Of a stretch of DNA of 62,000 bases, positions 23,109 through 34,500 are shown in pieces. Position numbers and translations under genes: made by a program. The notes under the pieces were generated by a model. The model had not been told where the DNA came from. It did not search any database and worked only from the letters and a program-made list of their open reading frames with translations. Source of the DNA: Phoronis australis (Eukaryota; Phoronida; Phoronidae); NCBI GenBank assembly GCA_002633005.1, contig NMRA01000015.1:959598-1021597 (forward strand), written 5' to 3'. Position 1 is the first letter of the stretch, and each line of letters begins with the position of its first letter.

Positions 23109-23637
23109 TTGTCGATCGCTCTGTGTTTTGTTTCCTAGTAGTTGCAAATCTGATCTTATAAATATGATTTTTTGTTCATCGTTTTTTGATAGTTGAACAC
23201 GGTGCTGGTTTGTAGAGCATGATTATGTGTAGGTGATGATAACTGATTTAAGCTGAAATGTTTAAAAAGAGAGTTGTGTGTACCAGGAGCTAGACCATAG
23301 CTTTATTCAACTGTTGGGCGTCTTAATGTGCGTCATTTGAAAATGTTTTTGTTCTTTGAATATTTGTAGATTATTGATTGTGTGCAATGACTCTTTGGTG
23401 CCTCAGCGCTGGCATTCAAAAACACTCAGCATTGTTGCGTGAGCATCTAGACGAAGCTCTGTTAATGCCATCTAGTCTAGATTTATAGTGGTTGATACAC
23501 ACTAAGATTTTCGATAAATTTTTTTAAGCAAGCATGTAGGAAATTCTCTGAAAAGTTCATTGTCATAGGAACCATAGATTCCGCAAGAGTAAGGTTCATT
23601 CCAATTTCCCCCATAGGGAATGCACGAGTTTGTTGTG

Positions 23638-23675
23638 TATTATATATATATTTATATATATATATATATATAAAT
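23638..23675. repeat. TA-rich microsatellite in vigilin 3' UTR
   Basis: A run of (TA)n with one interruption, in the predicted 3' UTR about 530 bp after the stop codon. Confidence 0.8.
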
Positions 23676-24416
23676 ACGTTATGAATTGTTCAAGTTGTTT
23701 AGTATAAGTCTGCACTCTCTTATACTCTCACATAACATATGCGAGTGCGTGTTGCTATCACCTGTGTCTGTCTTGTGTCAAGGTCCAATGGCCATTTCTT
23801 TGTCTGCTGGAGACTTTGAAAGGTTGTCGTGATATTAACCAAACACGATCCTATCCAAGAGTGGACTGCACCAGTCTCTCAACAGGTCCAAATCACTGAT
23901 GGAACTACTGCTGATATGCTGTTGTTCTAGTTCAGTTATCGTATTAGCACGCAGATATGACCAGTGAAATTTCAGATCCGTTCTGAATTCTATGGCTTGT
24001 CTGGTGAATGAATGCATTTGCGATAATTAGCGCCCCCTGTAGCTTTGCTGTTAGTAATGTACTAGCGTGGGTGCATATCACGCTTAGTTCAATTCATTTC
24101 AACACATGTTCACTGAATTATGTGTGAGAATGTATTAGTGCTGCAGGGTGCATTGTTAAGTCTGGCGATATTAATTATTAAGCTAGTGGATGCATTGTTA
24201 AAACTGACTATAGTAACACAGACCAAGTGTTGATACTTTCAGATTTTGTGGTTGAGAATTTTATTAAAAATGAGAAAAATGTTCATAAAAATAGTAAAAT
24301 GTAGAAAAATGTTAAAAACATGTATGAGTCGGACATCATGCCTGTTGTGAGGTAATTCTAATTAGGGTAGCATGCGTATGATGCGATGAAACTGTCATTA
24401 AATGCAAAGTTAAGAT

Positions 24417-24422
24417 AATAAA
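24417..24422 (+). terminator. vigilin polyadenylation signal (AATAAA)
   Basis: A canonical AATAAA about 1.3 kb after the vigilin stop codon, in AT-rich sequence and followed by a T/GT-rich stretch (ttcttttgtgttggtttt). It is the best candidate for the 3' end of the long 3' UTR. Confidence 0.6.
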
Positions 24423-24588
24423 ACTCTAAGGTTGATCAAACACTTCTTTTGTGTTGGTTTTCATTCACCAATTTTGTTGCTTAACTGGAGTTTTTTTTTC
24501 TTAGCCAAATTCTTGCTCACATGCATAACATTTGTTACTGGGCATTATTGTTTGCCAAGTTTGTTTCTTTAAAATGTTTACTTGATTA

Positions 24589-24598
24589 TTTATTTATT
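24589..24598 (-). terminator. candidate polyadenylation signals of the cysteine protease
   Basis: Two overlapping AATAAA hexamers on the minus strand, about 740 bp beyond the protease stop codon. They lie about 170 bp from the vigilin signal on the other strand. Confidence 0.35.
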
Positions 24599-25336
24599 GG
24601 TAACAAGCTCCCCTGTTAGATTTATGGGAAATTGGCTGTGAATTGTCATTTTTTTGTTAAAACTGATTTCAAAATCAAGTTTGGAAACGTTGAGCGGGAA
24701 TGTGCCTCTGGACTTGCTTTAGCCTTGAAAGGTAATCACTTAATTTAATCGGATGATCATGCATGGGAGATGGGCTTGTTTGGGGGTCAGATATTGGGAT
24801 GGTTTGAAATTAAGTTTAATCTGCAACTGAGGTCTCTGTGTAGCAAGTGTCAGAGGGCAAAAAAACTGCAACATCTGCCAAAAAACATTTGGTTTAGGCC
24901 ACTTGCTGTTATATTCTCCCTATCATAATATTCCATCCTCTGATTAGAAATCATTTTCAAGCTTTAGAACCGTTCAGCCCTAAAGTTAGAAGTTAGTGCT
25001 TCTAAGCAGCTCCATCCAGTCCCTATAGGGCATTGTAGCACCTTGCAACATTTCAGGCGTTTTATGGTAACCAATTTCAATTCTGACAAAGGATTAGAAC
25101 GGGTGATATTCTTTCGGAGGACAAATTCGCCTGCTTTGAAACCAGAACAAAATGAAACTATGCGTTCATGAATCTCATATTGTAATCGGGATGCATTGCG
25201 TGATAAAAACGTGTATTGTTATGGTATTATAGATCAGATATTTGCCAGAGGAAGTTTTTGGCAGCATGGCAGTAGAGTAATTAATGTATTAGGTTATCAA
25301 ACTTATATTGAAGGAAATTACGTCAAACAACAATGA

Positions 25337-25512
25337 CTAGTTGGCCAGCAGCGCCGTTGTAACTTGTGTGTTGACGCCGCATTTACCGTCACCGCGTTTT
25401 ATCCAAAAGTAACCGTGTAGTCCCCACTTTGAGCCCCACGAGTTTTTCACCAGCCAGTAAGGAGTCTTTCCAAATATTCCTTTGTGATTTCCAAAACCAA
25501 CCAGAAGTACAG
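25337..25512 (-). CDS. cysteine protease exon 10 (active-site Asn, stop)
   Basis: Completes the Ala codon after the catalytic His, then [21 protein letters not shown] (active-site Asn) and [14 protein letters not shown] with a TAG stop. Confidence 0.95.
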
Positions 25513-28500
25513 CTGTAAAATGCATCAAATATATAAATGACATGTTAGGGTATCATGGGAAATATCTGAGTCTCGTATGAAACGTGTCGGAATAACATTC
25601 TTTAGGACCTCTTTTACGAGATAGTTTTAAAAATAATAAAAAGTAATTCAGTTGTAAAATTAATCGCATGACTCCTCCAAGTTGGTGAGAACGGGCGGTC
25701 AAGACGCAAAGGTTCTTGGTCTCGCCGGGACTACTCGTCGACAAGTCCGCGACGTGAAGTCTGGTTCTTGATTTGTGAAAGGGTTTAAATATTGTAGGCC
25801 TATTTGGCTAACTAAGACGCCGCTTCTTACCATGATTCAGTGTCTTCTTTGAACACAGCAATGGGTTGTAAACTCCGGAATGGTAGAACTGTAGTCCAGA
25901 GGCGTCAAGGGCGATAGATAGCGGCCCAACGGTCATCAGTTGGCTAGCTATTTCCGTTTCATTCTAGAACAATTGCAATAATTTGTACCGGCCAGCAATA
26001 CGTAACGTTGTGCGGATTAATCCTGTGATAGTCGTTATAAGCTATTATCGTCGTTCACGTTATTTCAGCTTTACTGAGAATTGACGAAATACCTCTCTAT
26101 ACCTTCAGGCAAGAATAGAAGCGCCTGAGTTTAAGGTAAAAGATTCTTCGTGAAGACCAGAACCTTCGTGAAACAAGTCCCGTGCCATGTACACTGATGC
26201 GAGCTATGCTGCTGGTCTGGCATCGGGACATTACTATTGGTAATGGTGACTTAATAGAAGGTGGCATTAGCTGGTGACGGTGACTACGGATATGGAAAGC
26301 TTGGGTATAACTGGTCGACTACAGTGATCGAAGACAAGTTTGCTCTTTACAGCGGTATTTGTCATTCGCGCTTTCCTTCAATTGATTAGATAGGCCTATA
26401 CTTACATTATCAAACGCCTTCCAACCGACGACTTTCAATCCTTGTACAAATTTTGACCTATCTAACTTGGCGGCACAACTCTGTGTCATGTTGCAATAAG
26501 GCACGGACGGTCCACATAGTGTTTGGTTGTACCCAGCCGCAGGACACACAAAACACGTATTTTTACTCGTACCACAGCAATATTTGTAATCGTCTTCGCT
26601 TTCTAGACCTCCCTTGCAAAATAAAAGCGGTTGCCATGAGTTAAACATTAAGAATATACGTCGAGGTAATCAAGTCGTTTATCTCAACCTTTTTAGTGCC
26701 CTCTAATGCTATTAAGCACGTCATCGTCGTCTTAAGGAAACTGTTGTCTTAGTGCTGCTATTTTCTAAATTACGGTACGTCACTGGATACACATATTCCT
26801 TCCATCATGGTGTCCTGGGTGTCACAAGAGCGGTGTTAAACCCCTACTTTCAGTAAAATAATTTCGATTGTGGTCACTTGCAGTTATTAAATTTTTCTTA
26901 TCTTGTTCAAGTTCCTTGCTCAATTTTGTGTCTCTAAGCTAGGGCAACGGGTCGTTATTTCTTCACACCATAAAATTTCCGGTCACTGACGGCGTGAAAT
27001 GTTGTGTTTGGTCGAAATGACGATCTGCCGCTTCTTTCAAAGCTCTGAAACCACCTATAATGTGATTAAAGAATCTTAAAACGATTTAAAGTCGGTAAAC
27101 TGCAGTCTAAATCACAAGTTGGTTTCTGTGATGGAAAGCAAGCTTATTGCCGCTGAGCCATATTTGTAGTCTGTACACGATGGAACAAACTTATGTTCAG
27201 TGAAACTTTTTTCAAAAGAAAAACAATGTGTGCGTGTGCGTGTGTGTGTGTTTAACATATAACTTTTTTGTCAGAAGTAAGTAAAAGTGTATTTTCCCAT
27301 CTCTTAATGTACAAATGTTTAAACTGCTACTCATCATTCGTCTAAAATTTTCTCATTGAAACGATTGCAGAAACGAAACGTGTACTTAGATTTCTACTCC
27401 ACGTAAACGTCTTCCGTCCTTACCTCCCTTTGTACATATTGATAAGCTAGATAGGGCCAGCCGCCGAAGACACCGCAATCTGCATTACCTCTGGAAAATG
27501 ACATGTGCACCATTAAATTGGTATTATCAAAATGAAAAGTGGATAGCAAATAGACAGCACAAATGTTTTTGTTTTAAAGGAGAACGCCACCCGATTTAAT
27601 TATTCTTTTTGCCGTCTTAATCGGTCTATATCCACATCGCCTCGCATACGGTCGACCTTACCTTGCCAAGAGGTGTCGCGTTAACCTGTGAGGAAGGTGA
27701 GAAACGACGCTAGCGACGTCAGTGGTTCATATGCAGAGTGAATGCCGCTATGTTGCGGTGCATCGTTCCCGCTTGTCCGAACTAAGCAGCTGCGAGGAAA
27801 GCGGGTATATCGTTTTTCTTTTTACTTCCTCGAAAGTCCGAAATGCTTATGAAGTTACTCATTAGTGAAGAATGAAATGTACGCTGTAAATAGCAAGTAT
27901 GAGGCCGTAAAACATCTCCGTGTCTGTGGCCTGCAGACGTCGACAGTGCCTGACGAATGCCGGTTTATCAAATAACTCCATACGTTCCGTTGTCTGAGCT
28001 TGTTCACTGCGCCTCTCTAGTATTTCTTCATCACGGTATTCCTGTTCGAATTGATAGCCTGTAAAACTTAACGATCCTCCTGCGAAGTCGGGACTGATGA
28101 GCTCTAGCTCGTCCTAAGTCGGGATTGCGAATTGCCGTGTTGACGTTTATTACTGAGCGTTCTGTTTCAAAATGAATTATTCTCACCCTAACCAATACTT
28201 ATATAAAACTGAAACAAAGTCTGTTTCATTAGATGCAATTTGTAATGCCTTTGGAGTGTTCGTGAGTGCAAATGATTTGAGAAGCCAGCAATGAATAAAT
28301 CACTGCGCTACCGGCTTTAGGTGCAATAAAACTAGTGACGGGATAGTGAGGCCGTTTGCTGGCAGAAACTGTTGTGAAACAACTCGATTTCCATCCCACG
28401 GCCAGTTGTTAGGGGAATCTTTATTTCCTTTTACATAACTCAAATAATGATTGTCAATGTACAACTTCTGCCCTGGCGGTGCTGTGGCCAAAGCGGAAAC

Positions 28501-31500
28501 TGAATTCGCTGCCCCCGACGTAGATTTGCAGTTTCGTGGCTAATTCACCAATATAATCAGGTGCACATTACTTTGGCTCACTAGTACAGTATTTTTTGAT
28601 TTGAAGTTTAGTTTCCACTGAACTTTGGCTGGTTTATAATCGTGATGTCTGATCAGTTTCCGAGCCACTGGCCGGGATAACGAGTCAATCCGGGCTGGCC
28701 GGCCGGGACGGGCCTGATCGGGCTCCGAGCCAGTGGCCAGGATAACAAGCGTTTTGTGTTTAGAAATCAAAAAATCACAAGTCTAAACAACACAGATCTA
28801 GGTTCTCCTGTCTGTATCTCACGGAAAATACTTCGAAATTATCTCCGAACAGACCCCAAACTCCTGCTATGGACCTTATTGGCCTGCCGAATTTTGTAGG
28901 CTGCGGTGTGTCCAAATACCAATAAATCCATAAGAACGAAATAAAACAACACGTTTTTATAAGAACTCGGTGTATTTTTAAGGGTTTTACATCGAAGTTT
29001 GATGATTTATTGGTGTTAAACGATGACTTCAAGCGATAAGCTGACACCAGTAACCAGTGTTGTGAACTGCGAGTGAAACCGATGACGTCATTGGATAATT
29101 TCAACACCTCCGTCTGCCGTCAGGTGTCAGGTAACGCAACCGTACGTGTCGTTATCGAGTAGAACTACTCGATCTAAATTGATACAAATTACGTTGTTTT
29201 TTGGGTGGCATGCTCCTTTAAGTATTCATGAATTGTATTGTTGAGCGGAAACTCTTCTTTATCACCGTTCGGCGAAAGTGACTGTTTATTTCAGAGCACG
29301 TCTCCCCTGTTGAAATGAATAATGTCTGCGTTGGCCTAACACTATTCTCCTCTTTTCACATTTCTAAGCTTGACTTCTTTTAACTCACAGTTTCACATCC
29401 TTATTGCCGTCACAATCCACCACTTGCTCTACTGACAGGTTAGTCAGAGGTTTGCCCTGCATCGCCCATTGACCTTCAATGTTACCGATTGTGCTGTAAG
29501 ATAAAACAAAACCCATTTAATTTTGTAAGGTAAATGAGTAGATGTCATCATATCAGCGTCGTTGTCGTGCGCAGCACTCCATTTGGTTGAAAGACGCTGC
29601 CTGGGGACTTCAGATATGCAAAGAAGATGTATTATAATCTCATCTTCATAAAATTAAGAATCATTCGCTTATATGTATACCAGTGTTGGGAGATGGCCAC
29701 GTACGGTTACGTTATCGAATGATTTTTTGAGGTTCACAACGCCTTACGCCCACATCTATCCAAGGAATCCGAAAATCAAAAACGCAATTTTTTGAAAGCA
29801 TCCTCCAAAGTCCTTTCCTTAGCAACATTTCCATAGAACTCGTCTGGGCGGGTGAAAACGTAACTTATCGAAAACGGTCGTATTAGCGTCACGGTTACTC
29901 GCATGGACCGGAAAACGTTTTAAGAATGCAACGAAAGAGTGTTTTCGGCTATGTTACCGTATTCGGGAAGACGGAAAGTACGGTACGAAAAGTATACGTG
30001 TCGATGAAAAACTGCTTGAAAACGAAGAATAAATTTCCCCAAGTAAGAACACAACCGTGTGAAAAGGGTCTTAATTCCAGGCATTTTAAGAGTCTGTCAG
30101 TTTACCTGAACGCCCAACACGTTCCCGTTGAACCTGAAACAAATCAAAAAGGAGTTTAATAAAAAACAATTGTCATTTATAAACCCCAGGTAGACTCAGT
30201 AATGAAAAAATCCGACGCTCACATAACCAGGGTGATTGCATATTTGTATGCATGCATGCATGTATGCGTGCGCTTGAGTGTGCGCGTGCCCGCGCGGGTG
30301 CTGTGCACGTGCCTCAGTTCAGCTTTACTGAGCTCTGTAGTGTCAAAATGAAAGTCACAAAATCTTCATCGACTGTTATGCGCTGTCAGGGGGTATCTGT
30401 TTATTTTTTAGATGATGTTGTCTATAATTATAATAAGATAGATATAAATTATGTATGTCCATGGTTCTCTCTAACTGCTCAGTTCATGCAACTTGCATAC
30501 AATTCCTCAAATAAAATGATGTGCAGGGCAATGACCCAGACATATTTAATAATTATTTTAAACAATTAAAATTTTTGAAACGTGCAAACAATTTTGTAAA
30601 GGCACTAATAACTAAATGAACAGTTTTGGTGCTTTTTTTGAATGCTAAGTGACCTTGTTGTGTTCTGAACAATTTGCATTTTCATAACACAGAAAGTAAG
30701 AAAGATAGTAAAAAACTGTTTTGTCGAATGAAATATGTCATGGGAAAGACGGTTTAGTTTGTAATATTTGTCCTTTTTGTGGAAAATGACTCGGTTGTTC
30801 TTCCTTGAATTTCTTCGTTTTTACTGACACTTAGTTCTGCTAGGTTCTGTATGTAAAGAGAGGCTGACCGGATATTGTTTCAACGTAAATGTGTTGTAAT
30901 GTTGCGATTGACAATTTTAGTAAATGACACCAATTTGTGATTACGTCTGGGTTATTTTTATAATAGAACAAACCTTGATCTTTCACTGTAGTAACCTTTT
31001 GTTTATTACGCCAATCGAAACTTTCTGGGAGAGATGACATCTGTGATTTTGGCGCGTACCTTGGAAGACGGTAGAAAAGACGTAAAAACGCGCGTTACGA
31101 CAAAGGAGCGAACTTTTGATTAAGACACTTGAGGCTATAAAGTTAGTCTAGACCTTCACCTTAACCAAATGAGAAGTAAGTTTGCAAAGAACTGACAATT
31201 CGTTATTTGTTAAGACCATACACGGCTCATAAGGCACGCTGTGACAAGTCAACTTGTGGGTCTTGCTCTTAGTACGTAATAACGAAACATCTTCAAAAGC
31301 TTAACAATTGAACTATGACCAAAACATTGCGAATATTGCTGAATGTAACAAAATTAATGTTGATAGCAATATCCAACTGCCCCATACGTTTTATGCAAGT
31401 TTTACACTGCAAGCAGTTGAAATGACACAACTGTGTGACATGAACGACATTTGACCAAGCAGAAATATAGGAGCGTTGCAGAAAACCCGTTACAATCCCT

Positions 31501-34500
31501 TATACATCTATGTATAGTCAGGAGACGTACCGGTGTTTAGGAAACTTTGGGGCGGCTCTATTTGTCATGAGGATTGTATTACGGAATTCATCGTCAGTCA
31601 AGTCAGCGAACTGGTTCGCCGCAAACACAGTCTCTCCCCTGCAAATGGTTTTAAAAAAGTCGAACTTTTTGACACCGTTTTTACAAACAATTATGTAAAT
31701 TATCCACAATTTTCAAAGCTATCAGCAAATTGAATGACTCATGACCTGGATCTGATTACAGTTTCACGAATCGTTATAAAATACCCAGACAGTCGGACAC
31801 TTGCACTGTGGTTGTCATGACGACAAAGTAATAATGTTTATCACGTGGCATTTGGCGAACGTAAACAATGTTTCACAACAATACGTATTTCACTCTATAT
31901 CCTATGTTTAATTAAAGATAACAATGATATCGATCATAGTTCATAGTTCATAGTTCATAGTTCATAGTCAAATGTACTGTACCTGTATTGTTCGTTCAAC
32001 TTGGCGATCTTATTTAAGTTTTTATGAAAAATCTTAAACCTCCTAGCTACGTGAGCTGTGCTTTTGTATTCCTTGCCATGTTCTACAATCCACGATCTGG
32101 AAAATAATCAGCTGAACACCATAGTATTTAATGAGTGTATCCATGGTAACGATGTTAATACCAATCTGGACATTGACAATTATAATAATAACAATTGTTT
32201 ACCTCTGATTAAATCTTACGATTATCATTATGTTAAGGGTATTGTTATTCATATCATTACTGTTATTTATAGTTGTTTATCAAACTGACCTGAATAACAC
32301 GCCTGCCTTTTCTTCGGACACCAAGTCCTTTGTTTTCAATTCCGCTGTTATCGAAGGGGTACTGTAAGGAAGATTGTGATTTTGGAAACATTGATTGCAA
32401 TGCATACTTTGATATTGGAATAGGACCGTCCCGGATCTCGTTGTATTTACCCACAATTCTAGGTTGCATTACTCTATTTGTCATCCTTCCAATGCCAACG
32501 AAGTGTTACTGCTGTGAGACAGGAGAAAGTTTCGTAAATTGGGTAAATACCCGTGGAGGCGTGATCTGAAATTCTTTGCCTTCCCGACATCAATGGGAGA
32601 CTCGAAAATGTGCCTGATTTTCAAAACGAGGTCACGCGCCTTCTAATCTCCGGACAAAGGAGAGTTCTATCGCCGTACTTGTAATCCGGGACGGTCCTGT
32701 TACCACTAACAGGTACTACAGTTTGCAACAAGTTATACTTGTCTATTGTCGATCATAAGTAACACACCTCTACAGACAACTCCATACGGCTACTGGTCTG
32801 ATTACGCAGGACCTTATCAACAAGTTTACATTGATCCAAATATCTACAAAACTCTAAAATTTAATTCAGCAAAGGCACATATTTTCTGAAAGAAGAAATT
32901 AGACGGACAATGTGACTGTTGAGTTTAAACCAATTTACCATCATTTAGTTCACGTAACATTGCTTTCTAGGAAAATTTAGCAAAAAAGAAAGGTAAATTC
33001 ATAGAAAAACGACAGGACCAATAACTGACCAAATTTCATATGACATAAATGTTCAATATAACATCTCAAAAACGATGTTACAGTTTTCTAAATTATCGTT
33101 TCGTTTTCAGTTCATGCAAAATTTTTCATAAAAAGTCAAGTAAGTCCTACTTTTGATAACCCTTCATGCAAAAGCGGAACATTCCAAAAACAATTCCTAT
33201 CAGTGTTTTGAAGAACAGTGTATAGAGCATATCTGAAAGTTTCTTTTGAATCCGATCAGCCATGATTTAGACAGGATGTTCCAATGGTGGCCAAAATTAG
33301 ACGTTGCACCAGGTCATTACATAACCTTAAAGTGCTTTTAAACCACCAGTACCATATTAAAAACACCAAACAACAATCCTCCAGTTGATCAGCTGTCAAA
33401 TGAAAACACCAGCAGACAGTAGCTGACGACATATTCAGTTACTTACCTGATCTTGAGCAGTTATTGGTCAATATATACTACGCACAAACGGGAGAACCAA
33501 TCACATCATTAGTCACGTGTTTATTGTAAAAAGTCACCAGATACTGTTTCTTGTTTCTCCATTGTTTATGGTGAAGTTGCGTTTGTGGTGGTTGTGACAA
33601 CTCAGTATTTGACGACGCTGCGGCTTTTTTTTCGTTTTCCCGCGGGACATCAGTGAAGTACAGATATACCACAATTTTGTTTAAGAAACTCGAGTGCTGG
33701 TGGACATGACACACTCGCGCTGGGTACGTTCATACGTCACACTCATGACCGTGGAGTTAAGAAACTTCCACATAGTCGCTTTTCCTCAGTTTTCTGGTTT
33801 TTGGGATATTGAATTCATTGTTGTGATGTGCAGTGCCATAAAGGAAGGTTTGTTGGTACTGGCAATGTAGTCACTTATCGAAACAAGGTAGAAGGTCATT
33901 TTATAAACAGTTTAAAGGAGAAGGCAACCTTTTTTCATGTCATTTTTAGCAAAAATAAGGTTTGTTGATTATCACAGACATATTTCCAGTTAATTACAGC
34001 TTTTTGTAATTTAAACAATTACTTGTCTGCTACTCCGGAAGTGACGTTTTGGGAGGCAACAATTTCGCTCCAATTTCTCTTCACATAGACCGACTTTGAG
34101 AGCTGCCGAGTCAGTCATCGCTCTACCTCGGTAGTGATAAGTTCGGTCGTCAGTTTACGAGTCAGCCAACATGCCACACTGTTCATTGGACGACGAACTG
34201 TCCTCTGGGCCTGTATTCACTCCCTTGGCACTACTCAACATCGCAGCAGTGCTGCTTACAGGCTCTTGGCGATAATTAGTACATCCCGGTACGCAGCAAC
34301 AGTGTGGCATGTTGACTGACTCGTAAACAAAAGCAAACGACGACCGAACTTATCACAACCGAGGTAGAACAATGACTGACTCGAAAGCTCTCACAGTCGG
34401 GCTATATGAAAAGAAATTGGCGCGAAATTCTTGCCTCCCAAAACATCACTTCCGGAATAGCTTAGAGGACGGATTATTAATTGAATTGCGAAAAATATGC

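Noticed and set aside
28300-29107. Minus-strand open frames of 63, 76 and 110 codons between two protease exons.
   Set aside because: They lie inside the inverted-end element at 27574-29221, show no recognised domain and do not fit the protease phase.
32263-32484. Longer open frame as a protease exon ending at CAG|GTCAGT (32293).
   Set aside because: Using that donor leaves phase 0, which does not join exon 2. Only the shorter 32408-32458 version is phase-compatible.
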